A stretch of 64,000 nucleotides of DNA from Burkholderiales bacterium (GTDB taxonomy: Bacteria > Pseudomonadota > Gammaproteobacteria > Burkholderiales > Burkholderiaceae_C): assembly GCA_019509985.1 (NCBI GenBank), contig JAEKLF010000041.1, positions 17,017 to 81,016 of the forward strand. The letters run 5' to 3'. Below are positions 16,416-25,738 of the stretch, piece after piece. The notes beneath the pieces were generated by a model. It worked only from the letters and a program-made list of their open reading frames with translations. It did no database searches and was not told the DNA's origin. Position 1 is the stretch's first letter; the number at the start of each line of letters is the position of its first letter. The position numbers were made by a program, and so were the translations under genes.

Positions 16416-17102
16416 TCAGGTCCTAAGCCGATAACCCACGCCGGCCTCGGTCACCAGCCATTGCGGGCGGTTGGCATCGACCTCGATCTTCTTGCGCAGA
16501 TTGGCCATGTGCACGCGCACGTAGTGCACATCCTCGCCGTGGCCCGGGCCCCAGACGGCCTTGAGCAGATGCTGATGCGTCAGCACGCGGCCCGGGGCAT
16601 TGGTCAGTTCCTGCAGCAGGCGGTATTCGATGGGCGTCAGGTGCAGCTCCTCGCCGGCGCGCGTGACGGTGCGCAGCGAGCGGTCCACGGCCACGTCGCC
16701 GAAGCGGAACACCGGGTCGGCCGAACCACTGGCGCCGCCGTGGCGGCGCAGCTGCACGCGCACGCGGGCCAGCAGCTCGGACACGCCGAAGGGCTTGACC
16801 AGGTAGTCATCGGCGCCAGCGTCCAGCGCCTGCACCTTGCGCTCCTCGCCCTCACGCGCCGACAGCACGAGGATGGGCGCCTGCGACCAGCCGCGGAACT
16901 CGCGGATGAAATCCAGGCCGTCGCCGTCTGGCAGGCCCAGATCCAGCACGACCAGCTCGGGCCGGCGCGTGGCCGAGTCGATCAGGCCGCGCTGCAGCGT
17001 GGCGGCCTCGAAGACCTCCAGGCCCTCGCTCTCCAGCGCCATGCGCACGAAACGGCGGATCTCCGGCTCGTCCTCGATCATCAACACGCGTGCGGCGCCC
17101 AC
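16416..17102 (-). CDS. kdpE: KdpE response regulator
   Basis: A 228-residue OmpR/PhoB-type regulator. The receiver has the acidic pair E10-D11, phospho-acceptor D54 (VVLDLGLPDGDG) and a lysine in VKPFG; a winged-helix domain follows (HLTPIEYRLLQEL, then VHYVRVHMANLRKK). It is the partner of KdpD and activates kdpFABC when potassium is low. I place the start at GTG 17102 because a GGAG site lies nine bases upstream, 13 bases after the kdpD stop; a later ATG would remove the first strand. Confidence 0.95.
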   Translation of the reverse strand: MGAARVLMIEDEPEIRRFVRMALESEGLEVFEAATLQRGLIDSATRRPELVVLDLGLPDGDGLDFIREFRGWSQAPILVLSAREGEERKVQALDAGADDYLVKPFGVSELLARVRVQLRRHGGASGSADPVFRFGDVAVDRSLRTVTRAGEELHLTPIEYRLLQELTNAPGRVLTHQHLLKAVWGPGHGEDVHYVRVHMANLRKKIEVDANRPQWLVTEAGVGYRLRT

Positions 17103-17115
17103 CCTCGGTTTCTCC

Positions 17116-19785
17116 CTATTCCGGTGGCTCGCCCAAAGGCAGTTCAACGCGAACGCAGGCGCCGCCGGTCGGCACATTGTGGGCGCTGATGCGTCCGCCA
17201 TGCGCCTCGACGATGGCCTTGCAGATGGCCAGGCCCAGGCCGACGCCGGGCGTGGCGCTCTCGCGGTCGCCGCGCTCGAATTTGTCGAAGAGCTTTTCCT
17301 CGCGACCGGCCGGGAAACCGGGGCCTGAGTCGCTGACGTCGATCTCGACCTGCCGCCCCGCCGCGCGCGCCGCCACACGGATGGGGCCGCCCGGCGGCGT
17401 GTACTTGACGGCGTTCTCCAGCAGGTTGACGAGCACACGCTCGATCAGCACCGCGTCCAGCTCCACCAGCGGCAGCTCGGCCGGCAGATCCACGGCCACC
17501 TCGCGCCCGGCTAGCACCTCGTCCAGGCTGGCGAGCGCGCTGCCCACCACCTCCTGCAGCGGCAGCCAGTGGCGGTTGAGCTGCACGGCACCGGACTGCA
17601 GCCGCGCCATGTCCAGCAGGTTGGCCACCAGCGCGCTCATGCGCAGCGCGGAGCGGCGCATCGCGTCGGCCACGTCGGCTTGCGGCGCGTTCAGCGGCGT
17701 GAGCTTGAGCGCATCGGCCAGGCCGACGAGGGCGGCCAGCGGCGTGCGCAGGTCGTGCGAGATGGCCGTCAGCAGCGAGTTGCGCAGGCGCTCGCTCTCG
17801 ATCTGCAATGTGCTCTGCTGCGCGACCTCGATGTAGTGGATGCGCTCCAGCGAGATGGCCAGCAGCGCCGCGCAGGTGTCCAGCAGCTCACGGGCCTCGG
17901 GCGACCAGCGCCGGCCGGTCCCTTCCACGGCCAGCACGCCGCGCAGGCGCATCGGCGCGGTCAGCGGCAGCATCAGGCAGGGGCTCGCAGGCAGGGTGTC
18001 TGTGCCCTGCCCTGCTGCCTGGGCATGGTCGAAGGCCCATTGGGCGACGCCGAGATCGGGCTGGGCACTGGCGCCAGGCAACACGGTCAGCACCTCGTGG
18101 CCGGGCGCGTTGCCCAGCGGTGGCGCCAGCACGGCGGATGCGACGCCGAATTCCGCGCGCAGGAAGCGCGTGCCGATCTCGGCGACCTGCTCGGGCACCA
18201 GCGCCGCGCCCAGGTCGCGCGACATCGCGTAGAGCCCGCGCACGCGGCGCTCGCGCTCCCGGGCGGCGCGCGCCTGCGCCTGCAGCCCGGCCGCGAGCTG
18301 GCCGACGACGAGGCCCACCAGCAGCAGCACGCCGAAGGTGACGAGGTATTGCGCGTCACCCACGGCGAAGGACCAGCGTGGCTCGACGAAGACGAAGTCA
18401 AAGGCCGCCACCCCCAACAACGCCGTCAACGCGGCCGGCGCGCGGCCGAACCACAGCGCGACGCCGACGACGTTGAGCAGGTAGAGCATCGCGATGTTGG
18501 TAGGCGCGATGAAGCTCAGCAACAGCTGGGCGATCAAGGTCGTCAGCGCGACGCCAGCCAGCGACGCCGCATAGCCGCGCAGCGTGTGCGACGCGATCAG
18601 GCCGGGCGGCACCGGCGGGCCGGGCTCGCTCGCACGCATCGTCGTCGGCAACGCGACCTGCAGCACGTCCATCTCGTCAGCCAGGTGGTTCAGCGCCTCG
18701 GCCAGCGTGGGCCGGCCGGGCCAGCGCCAGGCGCGCTCACGGCGGCCGACGACGAGGCGGGCCAGGTTGTGCTCGCGCGCATAGCCCACCAGCGCGCGGG
18801 CCACCTCGGGCGCCGACAGCTCGGCCGTGCGCGCGCCCAGGCTCTGCGCCAGCTCCAGCGTGCGCTGCACGCGCTGGCGCGCCGCCTCGCTCAACCCGTG
18901 TGCCGTCTGCACGTGCACGGCATGCCAGTCCAGCCCGAGCTGCTGGGCCAGGCGCGCGGCGCTGCGCACGACCTTGTCGCTGGCCGCGCCCGGTCCGACA
19001 CAGGCGAGCAGCGACTCGCGGTTGGGCCACACCGTGCCGGCGCTGTGCTCGCGCCGGTAGGCCTGCATCTGGTCGTCCACGCGGTCGGCCGTGCGGCGCA
19101 GCGCCAGCTCGCGCAACGCCAGCAGGTTGCCCTTGCGGAAGAAGTTCCTGGCCGCGCGCTCGGCCTGCTGCGGCAGGTAGACCTTGCCTTCCTTGAGCCG
19201 CTGCAGCAGCTCGTCGGGCGGCAGGTCGACGACGACGACCTCGTCGGCATCGTCAAAAACCCTGTCGGGCAGCGTCTCCCAGACGCGGATGCCGGTGATG
19301 CCGCCGACGACGTCGTTCAGGCTTTCCAGGTGCTGCACGTTCAGCGTCGTCCAGACCTCCACGCCTGCCTCGCGCAGTTCCTGCGCGTCCTGCCAGCGCT
19401 TGGCGTGGCGTGAGCCGGGGGCGTTGCTGTGGGCCAGTTCATCCAGCAGCAGCACGCCGCCGGGCTGCTCGCGGCTCCAGGCCAGGGCTGCATCGAGGTC
19501 GAACTCGCGCAACGTCTGGCCCCGGTGGGCCACGTCCTTCAGCGCCAGCCGCGGCAGGTCGCGGGCTATTGTCTCGGTGTCGGCGCGGCCATGGGTCTCG
19601 ACGACGCCGACGCGCACCGCCCTGCCCTGCAGCTGCGCAGCGTGGGCGGCGGCCAACATCGCGAAGGTCTTGCCGACACCGGCGTTGGCGCCGAAGAAGA
19701 TCTTCAGCCGGCCACGCCGTGCCGCCGCATCGTCGCGCTGCAGCCGCGCCAGCAGCGCGTCAGGGTCGGGCCGGGCGTCGGTCAC
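17116..19785 (-). CDS. kdpD: KdpD potassium-responsive sensor histidine kinase
   Basis: An 889-residue sensor kinase. Domain order: N-terminal KdpD domain with Walker-like GANAGVGKT (32-40) and DELAHSNAPG; a universal-stress-like domain (about 240-360); four closely spaced membrane helices (about 390-490); a GAF-like region; HisKA with SHDLRTPLA (H677); and HATPase (NLLENAVKYTP, DSGPGFP, GVGLGLAI). It senses potassium limitation and phosphorylates KdpE. The start at GTG 19785 aligns with known KdpD N-termini (PDPDALLARLQ); a TTG further up adds an unlike stretch. It lies 157 bases downstream of the CorA-like gene, in a gap holding a small GTGGGC/GCCCAC hairpin (19857-19872). Confidence 0.95.
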   Translation of the reverse strand: MTDARPDPDALLARLQRDDAAARRGRLKIFFGANAGVGKTFAMLAAAHAAQLQGRAVRVGVVETHGRADTETIARDLPRLALKDVAHRGQTLREFDLDAALAWSREQPGGVLLLDELAHSNAPGSRHAKRWQDAQELREAGVEVWTTLNVQHLESLNDVVGGITGIRVWETLPDRVFDDADEVVVVDLPPDELLQRLKEGKVYLPQQAERAARNFFRKGNLLALRELALRRTADRVDDQMQAYRREHSAGTVWPNRESLLACVGPGAASDKVVRSAARLAQQLGLDWHAVHVQTAHGLSEAARQRVQRTLELAQSLGARTAELSAPEVARALVGYAREHNLARLVVGRRERAWRWPGRPTLAEALNHLADEMDVLQVALPTTMRASEPGPPVPPGLIASHTLRGYAASLAGVALTTLIAQLLLSFIAPTNIAMLYLLNVVGVALWFGRAPAALTALLGVAAFDFVFVEPRWSFAVGDAQYLVTFGVLLLVGLVVGQLAAGLQAQARAARERERRVRGLYAMSRDLGAALVPEQVAEIGTRFLRAEFGVASAVLAPPLGNAPGHEVLTVLPGASAQPDLGVAQWAFDHAQAAGQGTDTLPASPCLMLPLTAPMRLRGVLAVEGTGRRWSPEARELLDTCAALLAISLERIHYIEVAQQSTLQIESERLRNSLLTAISHDLRTPLAALVGLADALKLTPLNAPQADVADAMRRSALRMSALVANLLDMARLQSGAVQLNRHWLPLQEVVGSALASLDEVLAGREVAVDLPAELPLVELDAVLIERVLVNLLENAVKYTPPGGPIRVAARAAGRQVEIDVSDSGPGFPAGREEKLFDKFERGDRESATPGVGLGLAICKAIVEAHGGRISAHNVPTGGACVRVELPLGEPPE

Positions 19786-19942
19786 AACCCGGATCCGGCA
19801 GTTGGGTGCGCCCGAGGGGCTGACGAGGCGGGTCGCAGGCAAGGCGCGATGACGCCGTGGGCTCGCGCCCACAAGGAGGAGCAACGCCGCCGGCGGCCAG
19901 CAGCGCCAGCCCGGCGGGCGTGCCCGACTGGTGGGTCTGGGT

Positions 19943-20914
19943 TCATAGCCACTTCAAGCGCTTGAAGCGCCAGTAGAGCGCGCTGCTGACGAGCACGATG
20001 GCGCCCAGTGCCATCGGGTAGCCGAAGCTCCACTTCAGCTCGGGCATGGTCTCGAAGTTCATGCCCCAGATGCCGGCCAGCGCGGTGGAGGCGGCAAAGA
20101 TGGCGGCCCAGGCCGCCAGGCGCTTGGTGACCAGCGACTCATCGATGGTGACCAGCGTCAGGTTGACCTGCGTCGCTGCGATGATGGTTTCACGGGCCGC
20201 ATCGATGCTGGCCTGGATGCGCAGCAGGTGGTCATAGACATCGCGGAAATAGTCCTGCAAGGCCTTGCAGACGACCGGCACGCGGCCGCCATGCAGCTTG
20301 GCCGTCACCTCCAGCAGCGGCGTGACGGCATGGCGCAGCGTGGCCAGGCGCTGCTTCAACGCGAACAGTCGCTGCACGACGGACTGGCGGTCCTGGTGGG
20401 GCTGGAACATGGTCTCTTCGAGCTGCTCCAGCTCGGCCTCGACCGCATCGATGAGCGGAAAGTAGCGGTCCACGACCGCGTCCATCAACGCATAGAAGAC
20501 GAAGCCCGGCCCCTGGCGCAGCAGATGCGGCTCGCGCTCGGCACGCCCGCGCACACCGAGGAAGCCCTGCTGGCTGTTGTGCCGCACCGAGACGATGAAG
20601 CGCGGCCCGACGAAGACATGCACCTCGCCCACCTGCAGGTCGCCCTCGGGCCCGGCTTCGAGCAGGTGCATCGCGGCGAACAGCATGTCGCCGTACTCCT
20701 CCACCTTGGGCCGCTGATGGCCCTTGCGCGCGTCCTCGACGGCCAGCGGCGGCAGGTTGAGCTCGCGTTGCAGCAAATTCAGCTCGTCATCGCCCGGGTC
20801 GCGCAGCGCGATCCACACGAAGCCGGACTGGCGCTCCAGCGCCTCGGACACGCCTTCCAGCCCAGGCTCGGCCACGATGCGGCCATCGTCGTACACGGCA
20901 CTGTTGATCAGCAT
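19943..20914 (-). CDS. CorA-family divalent cation transporter
   Basis: A 323-residue CorA-like channel. A large cytosolic alpha/beta and coiled-coil domain is followed by two C-terminal helices with the selectivity motif GMN at 284-286 (GIWGMNFETMPELKW) and a positive C-terminus (RFKRLKWL). CorA proteins carry Mg2+, Co2+ or related ions into the cytoplasm. What is odd is the place: it lies between kdpC (41 bases upstream) and kdpD on the same strand, and so within a potassium operon. It could couple Mg2+ uptake to potassium stress. Confidence 0.92.
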   Translation of the reverse strand: MLINSAVYDDGRIVAEPGLEGVSEALERQSGFVWIALRDPGDDELNLLQRELNLPPLAVEDARKGHQRPKVEEYGDMLFAAMHLLEAGPEGDLQVGEVHVFVGPRFIVSVRHNSQQGFLGVRGRAEREPHLLRQGPGFVFYALMDAVVDRYFPLIDAVEAELEQLEETMFQPHQDRQSVVQRLFALKQRLATLRHAVTPLLEVTAKLHGGRVPVVCKALQDYFRDVYDHLLRIQASIDAARETIIAATQVNLTLVTIDESLVTKRLAAWAAIFAASTALAGIWGMNFETMPELKWSFGYPMALGAIVLVSSALYWRFKRLKWL

Positions 20915-20955
20915 GGCTCTCTGCGCGAAGTCATCGTGCAGTCATCCTCGCATGC

Positions 20956-21531
20956 CTACCGCGGGAGGGCGTCCAGCGCGAGATTGAGGGCCAGCACGTT
21001 CACGCGCGGTTCGCCAACGAAGCCCAGCCAGCGGCCTTCGGTGTGCTGCTCCACGAGGGCCTGCACGCGCTCGACCGGCAGGCCTCGCACGCGGGCGATG
21101 CGGGCGAGCTGGTAGTCGGCTGCGGCGCGGCTGATGTGCGGATCCAGCCCGCTGGCCGAGGTCGTCACGAGGTCGACGGGCACGGCCGCCTGGTTGCCCG
21201 GGTCGGCCGCGCGCAAGGCCTCGACGCGAGCCTTGACCGCGACGGTCAGGGCCGGTGCCGTCGGCGCGAGGTTGGAGCCGCCCGAGTTGGCCGCGTTGTA
21301 GGGCATGGGGCCGGTGGCCGACGGGCGGCTCCAGAAGTGGCCGGGGTCGGTGAAGGTCTGGCCGATCAGCTCGGAGCCGACGGGTTTGCCGTCCTTGGCG
21401 ACGAGGCTGCCGTTGGCCGCGTGAGGGAACACGGTCTGCGCGACGCCGGTGACGACGAGCGGATAGGCAATGCCGGTGATGAGGCTGAACAGCACAAAGA
21501 GCGTCAGCGCGGGGCGGAGCTGGGTATTCAT
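20956..21531 (-). CDS. kdpC: KdpC subunit of the Kdp K+-ATPase
   Basis: A 191-residue single-pass subunit that stabilises the KdpFABC complex and raises ATP affinity. One N-terminal helix ([20 protein letters not shown], residues 8-27) anchors it; the periplasmic part shows the family patterns [28 protein letters not shown] (as its parts WSRPSAT and NAANSGGSN) and [15 protein letters not shown]. Length is normal. It starts five bases after the kdpB stop. Confidence 0.96.
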   Translation of the reverse strand: MNTQLRPALTLFVLFSLITGIAYPLVVTGVAQTVFPHAANGSLVAKDGKPVGSELIGQTFTDPGHFWSRPSATGPMPYNAANSGGSNLAPTAPALTVAVKARVEALRAADPGNQAAVPVDLVTTSASGLDPHISRAAADYQLARIARVRGLPVERVQALVEQHTEGRWLGFVGEPRVNVLALNLALDALPR

Positions 21532-21536
21532 GGCGT

Positions 21537-23672
21537 TCAGACCAGGTGAAAGGCGACGAGCAGCAGGTCGATGGCCTTGATGCCGATGAAGGGCACGATG
21601 ACGCCGCCCAAGCCGTAGACCAGCAGGTTGCGGCGCAGCAGGGCCGCGGCGCCGATGGCGCGGTAGCGCACGCCCTTCAGGGCCAGCGGGATCAGCACGA
21701 CGATGATCAGTGCATTGAAGATGACCGCGCTCAGGATGGCCGAGTTGGGGCTGGCCAGGCGCATGACGTTCAGCGCGGCCAGTTGCGGATAGGTCGACAC
21801 GAAGGCGGCCGGCAGCACGGCGAAGTACTTGGCCAGGTCGTTGGCGATGCTGAAGGTCGTCAGCGAGCCGCGGGTCATCAGCATCTGCTTGCCGGTCTCG
21901 ACGACCTCGATGAGCTTGGTCGGGTTGCTGTCCAGGTCGACCATGTTGCCGGCCTCTTTCGCAGCCTGCGTGCCGGTGTTCATCGCGACGGCCACGTCGG
22001 CCTGGGCCAGCGCGGGCGCGTCGTTGGTGCCGTCGCCCGTCATGGCCACGAGACGGCCCTGGGCCTGGTGCTCGCGGATCAGCGTCAGCTTGGCTTCGGG
22101 CGTGGCCTCGGCGAGAAAATCATCCACGCCGGCCTCGGCGGCAATGGCGGCGGCCGTCAGTCGGTTGTCGCCGGTGACCATGATCGTCTTGATGCCCATG
22201 CGGCGCAGCTGGGCGAAGCGCTCCTTGATGCCGGGCTTGACGATGTCCTTGAGCTCGACGACGCCCAGCACCTGGGCATTGTCGGCGACGACCAGCGGCG
22301 TGCTGCCGCGGCGACCGGCCTCGTCCACCTTGGCCTGCACGCTGGCGGACCAGCGGCCGCCCAGCGCCTCGACGTGCGCACGCACCGCGCTTCCGGCGCC
22401 CTTGCGGATCTGGCGCGCGCCAAGGTCGACACCGCTCATGCGCGTCTGCGCCGTGAAGGGCACGAAGAGGCTCTGCTCCATCGCCGCTGGCTTTGCGTCG
22501 AACTTGCGGTCGGCCAGCGCGACGATGCTTCGGCCTTCGGGCGTCTCGTCGGCGATCGAGGCCAGACGTGCCGCCTCGGCCAGCTGGGCTTCGCTGGCAC
22601 CGTCCACGGGCCAGAAGGCATCGGCCTGGCGATTGCCCAGCGTGATGGTGCCGGTCTTGTCCAGCAACAGCACATCGACGTCACCGGCCGCCTCGACGGC
22701 ACGGCCCGAGGTGGCGATGACGTTGGCCTGCAGCATGCGGCTCATGCCGGCCACGCCGACGGCCGACAGCAGACCGGCGATGGTGGTCGGGATCAGGCAG
22801 ACGAGCAGCGCGACGAGCACGACAAGGCTGACCGGCCGGCCAGCGCCCGCCACGGCCACGCTGAACTGCGAGAACGGCAGCAACGTGGCGCAGACGCCCA
22901 GGAACACCAGGGTCAGCGCGACCAGCAGGATGGTCAGCGCGATCTCGTTGGGTGTGCGCTTGCGTTGCGCGCCCTCGACCATCGCGATCATGCGGTCGAC
23001 GAAGGTCTCGCCCGGGTTCACGGCCACGCGGGCGACGACCCAGTCGGACAGCACACGGGTGCCGCCGGTCAGCGCCGAGAAGTCGCCGCCGCTCTCGCGG
23101 ATGACGGGGGCCGATTCGCCGGTGATGGCGCTTTCGTCCACCGACGCGACACCCTCGATGACCTCGGCGTCCGCCGGGACGACATCGCCGGCCACGATCA
23201 GCACGACCTCGCCCTTGCGCAGCGTGCCCGCCTCGCGCGGATGCCATTGCAGGGACTCGCGCGCGACACCGGGCTTCCAGCCTTCGGCGACCTTGGCCCA
23301 GGTTTCCTTCTTGAGCCCGCGCAGCGACGCGGCCTGCGCTTTGCTGCGGCCCTCGGCCAGCGCCTCGGCGAAGTTGGCGAACAGCACGGTGAACCACAGC
23401 CACACGGTCACCGCGACGACGAAGCCGTTGGGTTGGGCGATGGACAGCGCCGTCGTCAGCAGGCTGCCCAGGTAGACGACGAACATCACCGGGTTGCGCA
23501 GTTGCGTGCGCGGATCCAGCTTGCGCAAGGCGTCGACCAGGGCCGAACGGGTCAGCGCCGGGTCGAGCAGGGAAAAACCAGCGCGGGTCTCAAGAGAGCG
23601 ACGGGCCGCTCCCGAGCTCTCTTGACCCCCTTGGGGGGCCTGGCGTGCAGCGACAGGTTTGGGGGCGTTCAT
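21537..23672 (-). CDS. kdpB: KdpB ATPase subunit of the Kdp K+ pump
   Basis: A 711-residue P-type ATPase subunit that hydrolyses ATP to drive K+ uptake. The phosphorylated Asp is D338 (DKTGT 338-342), the TGES loop is at 184-187, and [19 protein letters not shown] marks the P domain. The N-terminus is about 27 residues longer than that of E. coli (counted to the shared RNPVMF), and the extra part ([15 protein letters not shown]) is encoded by a dispersed repeat (23625-23666). The start ATG overlaps the kdpA stop by four bases. Whether translation really begins there, or downstream, is open. Confidence 0.96.
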   Translation of the reverse strand: MNAPKPVAARQAPQGGQESSGAARRSLETRAGFSLLDPALTRSALVDALRKLDPRTQLRNPVMFVVYLGSLLTTALSIAQPNGFVVAVTVWLWFTVLFANFAEALAEGRSKAQAASLRGLKKETWAKVAEGWKPGVARESLQWHPREAGTLRKGEVVLIVAGDVVPADAEVIEGVASVDESAITGESAPVIRESGGDFSALTGGTRVLSDWVVARVAVNPGETFVDRMIAMVEGAQRKRTPNEIALTILLVALTLVFLGVCATLLPFSQFSVAVAGAGRPVSLVVLVALLVCLIPTTIAGLLSAVGVAGMSRMLQANVIATSGRAVEAAGDVDVLLLDKTGTITLGNRQADAFWPVDGASEAQLAEAARLASIADETPEGRSIVALADRKFDAKPAAMEQSLFVPFTAQTRMSGVDLGARQIRKGAGSAVRAHVEALGGRWSASVQAKVDEAGRRGSTPLVVADNAQVLGVVELKDIVKPGIKERFAQLRRMGIKTIMVTGDNRLTAAAIAAEAGVDDFLAEATPEAKLTLIREHQAQGRLVAMTGDGTNDAPALAQADVAVAMNTGTQAAKEAGNMVDLDSNPTKLIEVVETGKQMLMTRGSLTTFSIANDLAKYFAVLPAAFVSTYPQLAALNVMRLASPNSAILSAVIFNALIIVVLIPLALKGVRYRAIGAAALLRRNLLVYGLGGVIVPFIGIKAIDLLLVAFHLV
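23591..23666. repeat. Dispersed CCCCC-rich element at the 5' end of kdpB
   Basis: The core at 23625-23666 has the form CCCCCTTGGGGGGC ... TTTGGGGGC and resembles the elements at 52745-52789 and 62241-62281, all beginning a few bases inside a minus-strand start codon. It encodes [15 protein letters not shown] of KdpB. Just downstream in the gene, an exact 9-base inverted repeat CAAGAGAGC/GCTCTCTTG (23591-23599 and 23616-23624) could form a hairpin. Confidence 0.65.
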
Positions 23673-25468
23673 GACTGTGCGCTCCAGAGGATCAATTGCT
23701 CGACGACCGGCCCCAAGGCCAGCGCCGGCACATAGTTCAGAAGACCGACCAGCAGCACGACGCCGATCAGCAGCACGATGAAGAGCGGGCCATGCGTGGG
23801 CAGCGTGCCCTCGCCGGGGGCCAGGCGCTTCTTGGCCGCCAGTGAGCCGGCCATGGCCAGCACCGGCACGATGACGCCGAAGCGGCCGATCCACATGACC
23901 AAGGCCAGCAGCAGGTTGTAGAAGGGCGTGTTGGCCGACAGGCCGGCAAAGGCGCTACCGTTGTTGTTGCCGGCCGACGAGAGTGCGTACAGCACCTCAC
24001 TGAAGCCATGCGCGCCCGGGGCAGCGATGCCGGCCTTGCCCGGCTCCATGACGACCGCGATCGCCGTGCCGATCAGCACCGCCAGTGGCGTCAGCAGGAT
24101 GGCCAGCGACACCATCTTCATGTCAAACGCCGCGATCTTCTTGCCCATGTACTCGGGCGTGCGGCCGATCATCAGGCCGGCGACGAAGACGGCCAGGATG
24201 GCGAACACCAGCATGCCGTACAGGCCCGCGCCGACACCGCCGAAGACGACCTCGCCGAGCTGCATCATGACCATCGGTACAAGGCCGCCAACCGGTGTGA
24301 AGCTGTCGTGCATCGCATTGACGGCGCCGCAGCTGGCGGCCGTCGTGATGACGGCGAACAGCGACGAGGCTGCGATGCCGAAGCGCGCCTCCTTGCCTTC
24401 CATGTTGCCGCCCGGCTGCGTGGCGCTGGCCGTGGCATCCACACCCAGCGAAGCTAGACGCGGGTTGCCGGCCTGCTCGGCCGCAGTCGCGACGACGACC
24501 GCGACGACGAACATCGCCGTCATCGCGCCCAGCAAGGCCCAGCCCTGCCGCATGTCGCCCACTTGGCGGCCCAGCACGAAGCACAGCGCCGCCGGGATCA
24601 GGAAGATGGACAGCATCTGCAGCGCATTGGTCGCCGCCGAGGGGTTCTCGAAGGGATGGGCCGAGTTCGCGTTGAAGAAGCCACCACCGTTGGTGCCCAG
24701 CATCTTGATGGCCAGCTGCGACGCGACGGGGCCCAGCGCGATGCTCTGGCTCTGGGCGCTCTTGTCTTGCATGACGGGTTGACCCTCCGCGCCCTTCAGT
24801 GGCTGACCGGCGGCGTCGACCTTGGGCTCCTGCCAGCTTTGCGCTTCGATGGTTGTCACGTCCTGGTAGGGCTTGAGCGTCTGCACGACGCCCATGCCGG
24901 CCAGCACGAGCGCAAACACGAAGGACAGTGGCAGCAGCACCCACAGCGTGGCGCGAGTCAGGTCCGCCCAGACATTGCCGATGGCCTGGGCACTGTGGCG
25001 GGCGAAGCCGCGCACCAGCGCGATGACGACAGCGATGCCGGTGGCGGCGGACAGGAAGTTCTGTACCGTCAGCGCGAGCATCTGCGTCAGGTAGCTCATC
25101 GTTGTCTCGCCGCCATAGCCCTGCCAGTTCGTGTTGGTGACGAAGCTGACGGCGGTATTGAAAGCCGAATCCGGTGTCACAGCGCCCATGCCCTGGGGGT
25201 TAAGCGGCAGGTACTGCTGCAGTCGCTGCAGCGCATAGACGGCCACGACGCCGAGGGCATTGAAGATCAGCAGGCCAAGGGCATAGCGCAGCCAGCCCTG
25301 CTCGGCGTCGGCATCGACGCCAGCCAACTTCAGCAGGCCACGCTCGGCGCGGCGCAGCCAGCCGATGCGGCCTTCCATCGCGGCGTGAATCCAGCGAGCC
25401 AGCGGCCAGGCCAGCGCGAGCAGCACGACGAGGAAAGCGATCAACTGCATCCAGGCGGAGGCACTCAT
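23669..25468 (-). CDS. kdpA: KdpA K+-translocating subunit
   Basis: A 599-residue membrane channel subunit of the Kdp pump, related to the Ktr/Trk superfamily, with about ten helices and four pore loops. The first selectivity loop reads [10 protein letters not shown]; later ones include GTNGGGFFN and [11 protein letters not shown], all typical of KdpA. It binds K+ with high affinity at the periplasmic side. Its start overlaps the kdpF stop (ATGA), and its stop overlaps kdpB. Confidence 0.97.
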   Translation of the reverse strand: MSASAWMQLIAFLVVLLALAWPLARWIHAAMEGRIGWLRRAERGLLKLAGVDADAEQGWLRYALGLLIFNALGVVAVYALQRLQQYLPLNPQGMGAVTPDSAFNTAVSFVTNTNWQGYGGETTMSYLTQMLALTVQNFLSAATGIAVVIALVRGFARHSAQAIGNVWADLTRATLWVLLPLSFVFALVLAGMGVVQTLKPYQDVTTIEAQSWQEPKVDAAGQPLKGAEGQPVMQDKSAQSQSIALGPVASQLAIKMLGTNGGGFFNANSAHPFENPSAATNALQMLSIFLIPAALCFVLGRQVGDMRQGWALLGAMTAMFVVAVVVATAAEQAGNPRLASLGVDATASATQPGGNMEGKEARFGIAASSLFAVITTAASCGAVNAMHDSFTPVGGLVPMVMMQLGEVVFGGVGAGLYGMLVFAILAVFVAGLMIGRTPEYMGKKIAAFDMKMVSLAILLTPLAVLIGTAIAVVMEPGKAGIAAPGAHGFSEVLYALSSAGNNNGSAFAGLSANTPFYNLLLALVMWIGRFGVIVPVLAMAGSLAAKKRLAPGEGTLPTHGPLFIVLLIGVVLLVGLLNYVPALALGPVVEQLILWSAQS

Positions 25469-25557
25469 GACAAGTCCTCCGGAAACAGCAGCGCCCAGAA
25501 CAGATAGCCGATCAACCCGACGATGAGCACAGCCGCGGCGAGTTCGAAGCCGGTCAT
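25465..25557 (-). CDS. kdpF: KdpF small membrane subunit
   Basis: A 30-residue single-helix peptide (helix about residues 6-25, [21 protein letters not shown]) ending FPEDLS. It has the usual KdpF length (about 29) and stabilises KdpFABC in the membrane. Both ends use four-base ATGA overlaps: with the leader ORF before it and kdpA after it. The frame is open further upstream but only the last 30 residues match the family. Confidence 0.92.
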   Translation of the reverse strand: MTGFELAAAVLIVGLIGYLFWALLFPEDLS

Positions 25558-25649
25558 GACTTCCGCCTTGCCAGGCGTTCGCAGCCCCAGGCCGCGAGCC
25601 CGGTCAACAGCGCGAGAGCCGCGCCCAGACCCAGAAAAACGATGTCCAT
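25554..25649 (-). CDS. 31-residue membrane microprotein upstream of kdpF
   Basis: A very short ORF of 31 residues, [20 protein letters not shown] followed by [11 protein letters not shown]. It has one hydrophobic helix and a positive C-terminal tail with one cysteine. A near-perfect ribosome-binding site GGAGGT lies four bases before ATG 25649, much better than that of kdpF, and the stop overlaps the kdpF start (ATGA), so kdpF translation is probably coupled to it. I recall similar small unannotated peptides before kdpF in other proteobacteria, but no function. It could be a sixth Kdp subunit or just a translation lead-in. Confidence 0.7.
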   Translation of the reverse strand: MDIVFLGLGAALALLTGLAAWGCERLARRKS

Positions 25650-25720
25650 GACACCTCCATAACGATGGAAGTGATTCTGAAAATCTCGCCCTCAAAGCCT
25701 CGACAAGATCGAAGCGAGGG

Positions 25721-25738
25721 GCATCAAGAAAGCATCAA
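25721..25738 (-). promoter_or_regulatory. Candidate KdpE operator (tandem direct repeat)
   Basis: On the minus strand TTGATGC-TTTC-TTGATGC forms an exact seven-base direct repeat with an 11-base period. OmpR/PhoB-family regulators such as KdpE bind tandem repeats at this spacing (compare the Pho box). It ends 72 bases upstream of the small leader ORF and overlaps the ribE stop codon. No clear -35/-10 pair was found between. Confidence 0.5.

Noticed and set aside
17569..19413. Plus-strand frame of 614 codons opposite kdpD
   Set aside because: Composition (Gln, Arg, His, Gly) is typical of antisense; kdpD on the other strand is certain.
19857..19872. GTGGGC/GCCCAC hairpin between corA-like and kdpD as a terminator
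   Set aside because: Short stem without a T-run; at best an attenuator.
21546..23735. Plus-strand frame of 729 codons opposite kdpB
   Set aside because: Antisense shadow of a P-type ATPase gene with all motifs.
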